DNA of 15,201 bases. It comes from DAOTWP01 sp034435675 (GTDB lineage: Bacteria; Chloroflexota; Anaerolineae; Aggregatilineales; Phototrophicaceae). Shown here piece by piece: positions 6,240 to 13,185 of the stretch. The notes beneath the pieces were generated by a model. That model saw nothing but the letters and a program-made list of their open reading frames with translations, made no database searches and was not told where the DNA came from. The stretch is from the NCBI GenBank assembly GCA_034435675.1, contig DAOTWP010000214.1:1-15201 (forward strand). The letters run 5' to 3'. A program made the translations under genes and the position numbers. Numbering within the stretch: the first letter of the stretch is position 1; every line of letters begins with the position of its first letter.

Positions 6240-7720
6240 ACGCGACGATGGGCATGTGGCTGGTGGGTCTGCCAATTGCGGCCTCCCCGCTGATTTATCT
6301 GCTGGGGCGGTTGGCGGCGCGGGCGCGTTACAGCGCCTTTCCGGCACGCTGGGCGGCATACGTTGTGCTGGGTGTGTTGTGGCTGCTGTTGGGCACGCTG
6401 GCAAGCACGGCGGCGGATGAACGCGGCTTCACGATAGGCATGATCGGCTTCGAGATTGACGCGCTTAGCCTGTTGATGTGTCTGCTGGCGCTGACGCTGC
6501 TCACGGCGGTGGTGATCTATGCGCGCGTGGTGATGCGGGCGGTCACGGGCGAGGAGAAATTCTACGCCGCAGTAGTGGTCATGACCGGCGCGATGTTCGG
6601 TATGGTGTGCAGTACCGATCTGTTCAACCTGTGGGTCTGGCTGGAACTGCTGACCATTTCCTCAGTGTTTCTGGTCACGTTCAACCGCGAGGATGCGCTG
6701 GAAGCCGGCGTCAAATATCTGGTGCAAAGCGCGGTTGGCTCGGCGCTGGTGCTGCTGGGCATTGCGCTGGTGCTGCTGCAAACGGGCGCGCTGGCGCTGG
6801 ACGACATCAGGCTGCTTGCTGCGCCGGATGCGCTGCTGCTGGCAGGCGGGGCACTGTTTGTCGCCGGGTTCGGCGTCAAGGTCGCGCTGGTGCCGCTGCA
6901 TACATGGCTGCCTGATGCCCATGCTCTGGCACCCAGCAGCATCAGTGCGCTGCTTTCGGGCATTGTCATTGAGGTTGGGCTGGTGCTGCTGCTGCGGGTG
7001 ATGGGCGCATTGAGTGGTGTCACGCTCTCATGGGCGGCGCTGCTGCTTGGCTGCGGCGCGCTGAACATGCTCGCGGGCAATCTGCTGGCGCTGCGTCAGA
7101 CACAGGTTAAGCGCTTGCTGGCATTTTCCAGCCTCAGTCATGTGGGCTATATGCTGCTCGGCTTCGGCATCGCGCTGGCGGCGCACGACGCTGCCACCGC
7201 GACGACTGCGGCGCAGGGCGCTTTCTTCCATTTGCTGGTGCATGGGCTGATGAAAGCACTCGCCTTTATGGCGGCGGGCGCACTGATGTATGCGCTGGGG
7301 CGGCACACGCTGGCGCTGGAGGATCTCGCCGGGGCAGCAAGCCGTTACCCGCTGCTGGCGGCTGCCTTCACTGCCGCGCTGCTGAGTCTGGGTGGGCTGC
7401 CACCGCTGGCAGGCTTCATGTCCAAATGGCAGATTTTTGTCGCCGGGTTCGGGGCGCAGGATGCGCTGCTCGGCTGGCTGGTGCTGTTTGCGGCTGCCAA
7501 CAGCCTGCTCTCGCTGGTCTATTACATGCCGCTGGTCAACCTGCTGTACAGGCGCGCACCCGGCGAGGCTGTCAGGCGGGGGCATCCCCTGCCGCTGACC
7601 GTGACGCTGCCGCTGGTAGTGCTGGCACTGCTGCTGGTCCTGCTGGGGGTATTCCCGCAGCTGCTTTATGGCGTGACCGAACCTGCGGCGCACGCGCTGC
7701 TGCTGGCATTTGGCGGTTAA
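6236..7720 (+). CDS. Second antiporter-like subunit, NuoM/NuoN/MrpD type
   Basis: Proton-conducting transporter family protein (494 residues, about 14 helices), a second ion channel of the complex. The start is the ATG that overlaps the upstream stop (ATGA); the reading frame is open further upstream, but that is inside the previous gene. Visible residues: TM5 Glu137 in VWLELLTISSVF, TM7 Lys215 in GFGVKVALVPLHTWLPDAH, VKRLLAFSSLSHVGYM (291-306), Lys340 in VHGLMKALAF, and TM12 Lys397 in GFMSKWQ. At the TM8 site, where NuoM/NuoN carry a lysine ('..LLK.G'), this protein has Glu246 (GIVIEVG). Archaeal Mbh has one such subunit whereas Mbx/Mbs has two, so the duplicated layout recalls the latter. 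Confidence 0.88.
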   Translation: MNATMGMWLVGLPIAASPLIYLLGRLAARARYSAFPARWAAYVVLGVLWLLLGTLASTAADERGFTIGMIGFEIDALSLLMCLLALTLLTAVVIYARVVMRAVTGEEKFYAAVVVMTGAMFGMVCSTDLFNLWVWLELLTISSVFLVTFNREDALEAGVKYLVQSAVGSALVLLGIALVLLQTGALALDDIRLLAAPDALLLAGGALFVAGFGVKVALVPLHTWLPDAHALAPSSISALLSGIVIEVGLVLLLRVMGALSGVTLSWAALLLGCGALNMLAGNLLALRQTQVKRLLAFSSLSHVGYMLLGFGIALAAHDAATATTAAQGAFFHLLVHGLMKALAFMAAGALMYALGRHTLALEDLAGAASRYPLLAAAFTAALLSLGGLPPLAGFMSKWQIFVAGFGAQDALLGWLVLFAAANSLLSLVYYMPLVNLLYRRAPGEAVRRGHPLPLTVTLPLVVLALLLVLLGVFPQLLYGVTEPAAHALLLAFGG

Positions 7721-7739
7721 AGGAAAGGTGCAGAGCCAG

Positions 7740-8030
7740 ATGGAAGGTTTGCTCGGAATGCTCGGCGCGTTTGTGATCTATGTCGCGCTGATTTACGGCA
7801 CTGCCAGACTGCTGGCAGGTAAAACCCGCCGCACCGCCCTCTATGCAGGGGGCGAGGAACATCCGCCGGTAGGGGCGCTGCCGGGATACGCGCCGTTCTT
7901 TGTGTTTGCATTGTTTTTCGCGGTGCTGCATCTGGGCGCGCTACTGCTTGCCAGCGGGACGCCATCGCCGCTGATGCTGGTGTTTATTATCGGGTTGGCG
8001 CTGTCCCTGCTGGCGCTGCTGTTGGGGTAA
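7740..8030 (+). CDS. NuoA-like / MbhI-position small membrane subunit
   Basis: Membrane protein of 96 residues with three predicted helices (about 5-25, 52-71, 76-95). The loop between helices 1 and 2 carries YAGGEEHPP, which resembles the 'Y.CG..P' loop of NuoA but lacks its cysteine, and PGYAPFFVFALFFAVLH continues like the second NuoA helix. In operon order it sits where Mbh has MbhI, between the antiporter subunits and the small hydrogenase subunit, so it likely bridges the two arms. I chose ATG 7740 (AAAGG 11 bases upstream); GTG 7728 is in frame and also possible, the open frame starting at TTG 7710 inside the previous gene. Family assignment is moderate since the protein is short and hydrophobic. 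Confidence 0.65.
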   Translation: MEGLLGMLGAFVIYVALIYGTARLLAGKTRRTALYAGGEEHPPVGALPGYAPFFVFALFFAVLHLGALLLASGTPSPLMLVFIIGLALSLLALLLG

Positions 8031-8057
8031 TGCGGTGGGGATGGATTGAGAGAGATT

Positions 8058-8525
8058 ATGACCCATATTCCTGTATTGGATAATATCGCGGAGCATATCG
8101 CCGCGTGGGCACGGCAGAATTCGCTGTGGGCAGTGCATTTCAACAGCGGGTCGTGCAATGGCTGCGACATCGAAATTCTGGCAACCACCACGCCGCTGTA
8201 TGATGTGGAACGTCTGGGCATTAAGCTGCACGGCAGCCCGCGCCATGCTGACATCCTGGTCTGTACGGGTCCGGTGACACGCCAGGCACGTGACCGGCTG
8301 CTGCGGGTGTATGAGCAGATGGCAGAGCCGCGTTTTGTGATGGCGGTGGGGACATGTTCAATTTCCGGCGGGGTGTTTCAGGGCTGCTATAACGTCCTGG
8401 GCGGTATTGATACGGTCATTCCGGTGGATGTCTATGTGCCCGGCTGCCCGCCGCGCCCGGAAGCCGTCATTTACGGGGTGGCGCAGCTCCTCGAAAAGCT
8501 GCGCACTATGAAAGCGAGCGTCTAA
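8058..8525 (+). CDS. Group 4 [NiFe] hydrogenase small subunit (NuoB/HycG/MbhJ-like)
   Basis: Small electron-transfer subunit (155 residues) carrying the single proximal [4Fe-4S] cluster next to the Ni-Fe site, on the cytoplasmic face. The four expected ligands are visible: Cys33 and Cys36 in GSCNGCDIE, Cys100 in VGTCSISGG and Cys130 in VPGCPPRPE. The group 4 form has CxxC where NuoB of complex I has adjacent cysteines, which favours hydrogenase over Nuo. Length is as expected for a group 4 small subunit and much shorter than uptake hydrogenase small subunits; there is no Tat signal. ATG start chosen with a GAGAGAG just upstream; the frame is open from a TTG at 8046. It follows the NuoA-like gene by 27 bases and leads the catalytic gene group. 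Confidence 0.93.
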   Translation: MTHIPVLDNIAEHIAAWARQNSLWAVHFNSGSCNGCDIEILATTTPLYDVERLGIKLHGSPRHADILVCTGPVTRQARDRLLRVYEQMAEPRFVMAVGTCSISGGVFQGCYNVLGGIDTVIPVDVYVPGCPPRPEAVIYGVAQLLEKLRTMKASV

Positions 8526-8527
8526 TA

Positions 8528-8962
8528 GTGATCGAACAGGCACTGGAACTGCTGACACCGTGGACAGAGGCTGCCCACGCTGGCGAAATATCGCGCGGTG
8601 ATTTGCGACTGCTGGATGCTGCCGCGCTGCTGCCCGCCGTCCGCGCATTGGTGGACGCGCGCTGGGGGTATCTTGCTGCCATTACCGGGCTTGATCCCGG
8701 TGTGGACAGCGGCGAACTGGAAATCCTGTATCACTTCTGCGAAGGTGCTGCAGTGCTGACCCTGCGTGTGCGCATCCCACGCGAACTGCCGGACCTGCCC
8801 AGTCTGTGCCCGGTGATTCCGTCGGCGCTGCTGTACGAAATCGAACTGCGCGAGATGTTCGGCGTGCGCGTGCTGGGGCTGCCGGACGATGGCTATCTGT
8901 TTTTGCCGGATGACTGGCAGGCAGGTCTGTATCCGCTGCGCAAGGATGCCGCACTCGGCTGA
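8528..8962 (+). CDS. NuoC-like (30 kDa; MbhK/HycE-N type) hydrogenase subunit
   Basis: Soluble accessory subunit (144 residues) that packs against the large and small subunits. The family signature is at the C-terminal half: ELREMFGVRVLGLPDD (106-121), LPDDW (126-130) and PLRKD (136-140), matching NuoC's 'ERE..D.FG', 'LP..W' and 'PLRKD'. It is encoded separately from the large subunit, as in Mbh and unlike E. coli HycE, where the two are fused. The start is a GTG 2 bases after the small-subunit stop; no clear Shine-Dalgarno is seen, so translation is probably coupled. Its stop codon directly abuts the large-subunit ATG. Confidence 0.85.
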   Translation: MIEQALELLTPWTEAAHAGEISRGDLRLLDAAALLPAVRALVDARWGYLAAITGLDPGVDSGELEILYHFCEGAAVLTLRVRIPRELPDLPSLCPVIPSALLYEIELREMFGVRVLGLPDDGYLFLPDDWQAGLYPLRKDAALG

Positions 8963-10153
8963 ATGGGGAAAGATGTGACTACGAAAACACAGCACTTTGT
9001 TTTTCCGCTGGGTCCCCAGCATCCAGCGCTCAAAGAACCGGGCTATTTTGAGTTCGTCGTTGATGGCGAAATTGTCACCGGGTCGAAGGTGCGCCTAGGG
9101 TACGCGCATCGCGGCATTGAAAAGGCAGCCGAGGCGCGCAACTGGACACAGAATCTGTATCTGCTGGAACGCATCTGCGGCATTTGTTCGCACAGCCACG
9201 CATTGGCGTACAGTCTGGGCGTGGAACAGCTTGCCGGGGTGACCGTGCCCCCGCGCGCGCAGGCAATTCGCACGCTGGTTGCGGAAATGGAGCGCATCCA
9301 CAGCCATATCCTCTGGTTGGGGGTGTCCGCTCACGAGGCGGGTTTTGACACGCTGTTCATGTATGCCTGGCGTGATCGCGAAATCATTATGCGGCTGCTG
9401 GAAGAAATGACCGGCAACCGTGTGAATTATTCGGTGAATGTGCTTGGCGGGGTCAAGTTCGATGTCAGCGCGGCACTTGAGGACGCAATCCGCACAGGTG
9501 TTGACCAGTTAGAGGCACGCACCCGCTATTATCTGGATGTGACGACGACAGACGCGGCGTTTCTTCAGCGGACGCGCGGAATCGGCGTCATGACGGCGGA
9601 ACAGGCGTCGGTGCTGGGGGTTTGTGGTCCGGTGGTGCGGGCGTCCGGCGTGCCGCGGGATGTGCGCGTTGACTCGCCGTATGCTGCTTACGGGACTTAC
9701 CCCGTGCAGATGATTATCGCCACGGCGGGCGACCTGGAAGCGCGTTTTGTCGTGCGGCTCAAGGAACTGCTCGAATGCTACCGGCTGATCCGCGCGATTC
9801 TGGACACGCTGCCGGAGGGCGACTTGCAGACCCGTATGCCGCGCAAGATCAAAGCCGGCGAAACAGTCAGCCGTATCGAAGCGCCGCGCGGGGAGCTGTT
9901 CTACTACATCCGCAGTGGGGGCAGTGACGTTCCCGAACGCATCAAGGTGCGCACGCCCACCCTCGCTAACATGTCTTCTGTGCTGACACTCACCATCGGG
10001 CATCATCTGGCAGATATTCCGATGATTCTGGTGGGCGTAGACCCATGTTTTTCGTGCAATGACCGCGCAGTGACGATCAATGATGGCAGTTGGTCATGGG
10101 CGCAACTGCGGCAGTACGGGATTGATTACTACCGCAAGAAGGGGACGCCATGA
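8963..10153 (+). CDS. Group 4 [NiFe] hydrogenase large (catalytic) subunit, MbhL/HycE-like
   Basis: Catalytic subunit (396 residues) that holds the Ni-Fe(CN)2CO site and makes or oxidises H2 on the cytoplasmic side. Both nickel-binding motifs are complete: L1 ERICGICSHSH (69-79; Cys72, Cys75) and L2 DPCFSCNDR (360-368; Cys362, Cys365). This separates it from NuoD of complex I, which has lost these cysteines, and from Mbx/Mbs, which lacks part of the set. The N-terminal FPLGPQHPALKEPGYFEF is typical for the NuoD/HycE superfamily. A 28-residue tail after Arg368 resembles the C-terminal peptide that HycI removes from HycE, and a HycI-like gene ends this operon. ATG 8963 abuts the previous stop; an in-frame GTG at 8975, with GGGGA before it, is an alternative start. 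Confidence 0.95.
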   Translation: MGKDVTTKTQHFVFPLGPQHPALKEPGYFEFVVDGEIVTGSKVRLGYAHRGIEKAAEARNWTQNLYLLERICGICSHSHALAYSLGVEQLAGVTVPPRAQAIRTLVAEMERIHSHILWLGVSAHEAGFDTLFMYAWRDREIIMRLLEEMTGNRVNYSVNVLGGVKFDVSAALEDAIRTGVDQLEARTRYYLDVTTTDAAFLQRTRGIGVMTAEQASVLGVCGPVVRASGVPRDVRVDSPYAAYGTYPVQMIIATAGDLEARFVVRLKELLECYRLIRAILDTLPEGDLQTRMPRKIKAGETVSRIEAPRGELFYYIRSGGSDVPERIKVRTPTLANMSSVLTLTIGHHLADIPMILVGVDPCFSCNDRAVTINDGSWSWAQLRQYGIDYYRKKGTP

Positions 10154-11067
10154 ACATTCTGGTGCAGCTATTTACAGTGCTGATCTTTCCCTGCGGCTTG
10201 TTCCTGCTGTGTATCAGCGTATTGTATGACTGGGTAGATCACAAGCTGGTTGCGCGGCTGCAAAACCGCGCCGGTCCGCGTTGGTTCCAGTCGTTCGCGG
10301 ATATCATCAAGCTGCTGGTGAAAGAGGAAGTCGTGCCGCAGGGGGTTAACCGCCTGCTGTTCGACCTGCTGCCGGTGCTGGCGCTGGCGGGCGCGCTGGC
10401 GGCGGCGCTGCTGGTCCCGCTGGTCGGTTTTGCGCCGCTGTACAGTTTTCCGGGCGATTTGATCGTCGCGGTGTATCTGCTCAGTTTGCTGACCCTGTGT
10501 ACCGGACTTGCCGGGCTTGTCGCCACAAGCCATTATTCGCTGCTGGGCGCAGCGCGGGTGATGACGCAGTTGTTCGCCTACGAAGCGCCGCTGCTGCTGG
10601 CTCTGCTCGGTCCGGCGGTGGTCGCCGGAAGCTGGCAGATCAGCGAAATTGCCGCCGCACAGGGCGGTCGCTGGCTGCTGCTGACCCAGCCTGTCGGCTT
10701 TTTTGTGATCCTCATCAGTCTGATGGGCAAGGTTGAACTGCCGCCCTTTGATGCGCCGGAAGCGGAAACTGAGATCGTTGCCGGGGCGCTGACTGAGTAC
10801 GGCGGGCGCGCGCTAGCGTTCTTTCTGCTGGCGAAAAAGGTTGTCCTGGTTGTTGTACTGACGCTGACCGCCGCGTTGTTCATGGGCGGCATCGCTAATC
10901 CGCTGGATTATTTCGTCAAAACCTTGCTGCTGCTGCTGCTGATTACCGTGATTCAAACGGCGATTACGCGGCTGCGCATTGACCAGACGCTGGGGTTATG
11001 GTGGCGTTATGGCGCGCTGCTGGTGCTGGCACAGTGGGGCGTGCTGCTGCTGGTGGGAGGGTTGTGA
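10150..11067 (+). CDS. NuoH/HycD/MbhM-like membrane anchor subunit
   Basis: Membrane subunit (305 residues, about eight helices) that joins the hydrogenase module to the membrane and links electron transfer to ion movement. The NuoH family motifs are intact: NRAGPRWFQ (39-47), ADIIKLLVKEE (50-60) and the acidic loop ELPPFDAPEAETEIVAG (196-212), followed by EYGGR (216-220). These charged residues line the quinone-site-like cavity of complex I; in hydrogenases the cavity is kept but quinone use is not expected. ATG overlaps the large-subunit stop by 4 bases, and the ferredoxin-like gene starts 3 bases after its stop. Confidence 0.93.
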   Translation: MNILVQLFTVLIFPCGLFLLCISVLYDWVDHKLVARLQNRAGPRWFQSFADIIKLLVKEEVVPQGVNRLLFDLLPVLALAGALAAALLVPLVGFAPLYSFPGDLIVAVYLLSLLTLCTGLAGLVATSHYSLLGAARVMTQLFAYEAPLLLALLGPAVVAGSWQISEIAAAQGGRWLLLTQPVGFFVILISLMGKVELPPFDAPEAETEIVAGALTEYGGRALAFFLLAKKVVLVVVLTLTAALFMGGIANPLDYFVKTLLLLLLITVIQTAITRLRIDQTLGLWWRYGALLVLAQWGVLLLVGGL

Positions 11068-11070
11068 GCC

Positions 11071-11505
11071 ATGCTGCGCGATATTCTGGAGTCCATGTTC
11101 AAGAAGCCTGTAACACGGCATTATCCCGCAGAAGCGAGTCTGCCGCCTGAGGGACTGCGCGGTAAACTGCATTGGAACGGGCAAGGCTGCACCGGTTGTT
11201 CTCTGTGCGTCAAGGATTGCCCCGCAGCGGCTATTGAGTTAATCACTGTGGACAAGGCGCAGAAGCGCTTTGTCATGCGCTATCACGCAGACCGCTGTGT
11301 ATTCTGTGCCCAGTGTTTGCAGAACTGCCGCTTTGACAATTTCACGTTGGAGGCGGGGGAGTGGGAACTGGCGGCGGGCGATCGCAGCGGGTATACCGTG
11401 CTGTATGGAGACCCGGAAGATGTCAAAGTTGTGCAAGCGGCAGAACGTGCAGCAGAACTGGCATCAGCAGCTGCAACAGACACTGCTGGAACTGACGACC
11501 AGTGA
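11071..11505 (+). CDS. NuoI/HycF/MbhN-like 2x[4Fe-4S] ferredoxin subunit
   Basis: Electron-entry subunit (144 residues) that probably accepts electrons from reduced ferredoxin and passes them to the small subunit. Two full cluster motifs are present: CTGCSLCVKDCP (Cys40, 43, 46, 50) and CVFCAQCLQNCR (Cys76, 79, 82, 86). The second lacks the proline that usually follows the last cysteine. The alanine-rich C-terminal tail (from about residue 121) is encoded in DNA that also encodes the start of the protease gene. GGGAGG lies 10 bases upstream of the ATG. No NuoE/F/G, formate dehydrogenase or CO dehydrogenase gene is in the window, so ferredoxin is the simplest donor, by analogy with Mbh and Ech. 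Confidence 0.92.
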   Translation: MLRDILESMFKKPVTRHYPAEASLPPEGLRGKLHWNGQGCTGCSLCVKDCPAAAIELITVDKAQKRFVMRYHADRCVFCAQCLQNCRFDNFTLEAGEWELAAGDRSGYTVLYGDPEDVKVVQAAERAAELASAAATDTAGTDDQ

Positions 11506-11956
11506 GGGCGCGCCGGCGCGTCTGAGCATCGTCGGGGTCGGGCAGGAACTGCGCGGGGATGACGCGGCGGGTGTGCTGGTGGCGCGTCGTTTGCGCCGGG
11601 TGCTGCCTGCGGGCGGGCATGTGCAGGTGATTGAGGCAGGCGCAGCGCCAGAAAATTGTACCGGTGCTGTGCGCCGTTGGCAGCCTGCACTGCTGCTGCT
11701 GCTGGATGCGGTTAATCTGGGTCAGCCGCCGGGGAGTATTGGTTGGGTTGAACAGGACGCAATTGACGGGGTCAGTGCCTCCACCCACACACTACCGCTG
11801 CATATGGTCGCGCGCTATCTGGCGCAGGAAGTGAGCTGTCGTGTCGCGCTGGTGGGCATTCAACCCGCGCAGATGGATTTATGCGCGCCGCTAACGCCGG
11901 TTGTCTTACTGGCGGTGCGGCAGTTGACCCGTGATCTTCTGGCGCTGCTCGCCTGA
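11420..11956 (+). CDS. hycI: HycI-type hydrogenase maturation endopeptidase
   Basis: Protease (178 residues from this start) that trims the C-terminus of the large subunit after nickel insertion. Family features: VGVGQELRGDDAAGVLVA (38-55), APENCTGAVRRWQP (76-89), LLLDAVN (94-99) and STHTLPL (121-127). Asp48, Asp96 and His123 fit the three nickel ligands known in HycI/HybD. The downstream VGIQP also matches HycI. The core fold begins near residue 35; the ATG at 11420 has GGAG 9 bases upstream and gives a roughly 33-residue N-terminal extension and an 86-base overlap with the ferredoxin-like gene. No in-frame ATG, GTG or TTG lies between this and the core, so either the long overlap is real or a CTG start is used. 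It is the last gene of the operon. Confidence 0.88.
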   Translation: MSKLCKRQNVQQNWHQQLQQTLLELTTSEGAPARLSIVGVGQELRGDDAAGVLVARRLRRVLPAGGHVQVIEAGAAPENCTGAVRRWQPALLLLLDAVNLGQPPGSIGWVEQDAIDGVSASTHTLPLHMVARYLAQEVSCRVALVGIQPAQMDLCAPLTPVVLLAVRQLTRDLLALLA

Positions 11957-12042
11957 TGCACCTTTTGTGTGGAACAAATCCTTTGCAGTGGGCGTCCTGA
12001 CAGAGTACACGTTTGACGAACGCCTAGCTCTGGGAGGATATC

Positions 12043-13131
12043 ATGCGTTCACATCTGGTGCTGCTGCTCGTTGGTCTGCTGCTCACATTCGTTTTGCCGG
12101 CGTTTGCCCAGAACGGTGACCCACTCGCAGGTACACACTGGCAGCTTGTTTCAATTGGCGAGACTGCCGTCGTTGAAGGCACGTCGGTGACACTGGTTTT
12201 TGCTGACGATGGGAGTGCCGGCGGTTCAGGCGGTTGCAACACCTATGGCGCAAGTTACAGCGTAGAAGGCGGCACAATTGCCTTTGGTGACGTCTTCAGC
12301 ACACTGATGGCATGCGCAGAAGACTACATGGCGCAGGAGCAGGCATACTTTGCCGCGCTGCAATCCGCGACCACTTACACGCTAAGCGCTGATCTGCTGG
12401 TGATCACCTATGGTGAGGGCGAAACGCTCGTTTTCGAGGCGCTAACGCAGTTGCCGGGAACAATGTGGCAGCTTGAAACCCTGGCTGGCGAGGATGTCAG
12501 CGGTATCATCACGCTGAACTTTGACCTTGAGAACGGTGTACACGGTTCGGCGGGCTGCAACAGTTACGGCGGCACGGTTGTGGCTGATGGTGCTGCCATT
12601 GGCTTTGGCGAACTGGTCAGCACCCTGATGGCATGTGCTGACGAGCAAGTCGCTGCACAGGAACAGGCGTATCTAGCCGCGCTGCAAGCAGCAGTGAGCT
12701 ATGTGTTGACGGATGAACAGTTGATCATTCGCTATGCGGATGAAGCGGGCAGCCGCGAGGAACTGATCTTTGTGCGCGTTCATTCGCTGGCGAACAGCGC
12801 GTGGCAGCTAGAAACACTGGCGGGCGCGGCAGTACTGGGTGAGGTGCCGGTGACGCTGCAATTCGACGATGCCGGGTTAGCGACTGGCTCCGGTGGCTGC
12901 AACCAGTACAGCAGCCGTTACAGTATGACTGCCGGCAGCATCACCTTTGACGCGGTAGTCAGCACGCGGATGGCATGCGCGGAAGGCATCATGGCGCAGG
13001 AGCGTGCATACTTCGCCGCGCTGGAAGCTGCCACGAGCTTTGAACTCAACGAAGAACAGCTCATTATCGACTTCGCAGACGGGCAGCGGCTGGTGTTTAC
13101 GCCAGCGCTGACGGTCAGCACCACGCCCTGA
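12043..13131 (+). CDS. Secreted protein with three tandem META (HslJ-like) domains
   Basis: Exported protein (362 residues) of unknown role. Signal peptide at about 1-22 (MRSH, long Leu/Val core, AFA/QNG); no lipobox. The mature protein is three repeats of roughly 105 residues (about 29-133, 137-244, 250-354). Each has a W-QL start (HWQL, MWQLETLAG, AWQLETLAG), a GCN-x-Y motif, an (F/V)STxMACA motif and an AYxAALxxA helix. Each repeat keeps one cysteine pair: Cys65/91, Cys172/198 and Cys286/312. This is the META/DUF306 fold found in HslJ, linked in other bacteria to stress or antibiotic tolerance, but no function can be assigned here. GGGAGG lies 5 bases before the ATG. It is 86 bases after the protease gene and could be co-transcribed or independent. 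Confidence 0.88.
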   Translation: MRSHLVLLLVGLLLTFVLPAFAQNGDPLAGTHWQLVSIGETAVVEGTSVTLVFADDGSAGGSGGCNTYGASYSVEGGTIAFGDVFSTLMACAEDYMAQEQAYFAALQSATTYTLSADLLVITYGEGETLVFEALTQLPGTMWQLETLAGEDVSGIITLNFDLENGVHGSAGCNSYGGTVVADGAAIGFGELVSTLMACADEQVAAQEQAYLAALQAAVSYVLTDEQLIIRYADEAGSREELIFVRVHSLANSAWQLETLAGAAVLGEVPVTLQFDDAGLATGSGGCNQYSSRYSMTAGSITFDAVVSTRMACAEGIMAQERAYFAALEAATSFELNEEQLIIDFADGQRLVFTPALTVSTTP

Positions 13132-13185
13132 CGGCGGGCAATGCGCATGCCGAAACGCCCGGCGGTCGTGTCTGCTGCCGTCAGG
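13127..13185. terminator. Inverted repeat spanning two convergent stop codons
   Basis: CCTGACGGC (13127-13135) and GCCGTCAGG (13177-13185) form a perfect 9-bp stem that includes the TGA of the META gene on one strand and the TGA of the sugar permease on the other. The 41-base interior holds a smaller nested GGGC/GCCC pair (13136-13139, 13157-13160). There is no T-run on either side, so it would be a factor-dependent or mRNA-end-protecting structure rather than a textbook intrinsic terminator. Its symmetry between convergent genes fits a bidirectional terminator. Confidence 0.4.

Noticed and set aside
10924..10941. Runs of CTG triplets here and at several other places in the membrane genes
   Set aside because: They encode leucine runs in membrane helices with the preferred Leu codon and are coding composition, not a separate repeat element.
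4200..11505. Reading the cluster as respiratory complex I (nuo)
   Set aside because: The large subunit keeps all four nickel-binding cysteines, the small subunit has CxxC rather than adjacent cysteines, NuoE/F/G are absent, and a hydrogenase maturation protease is in the operon.
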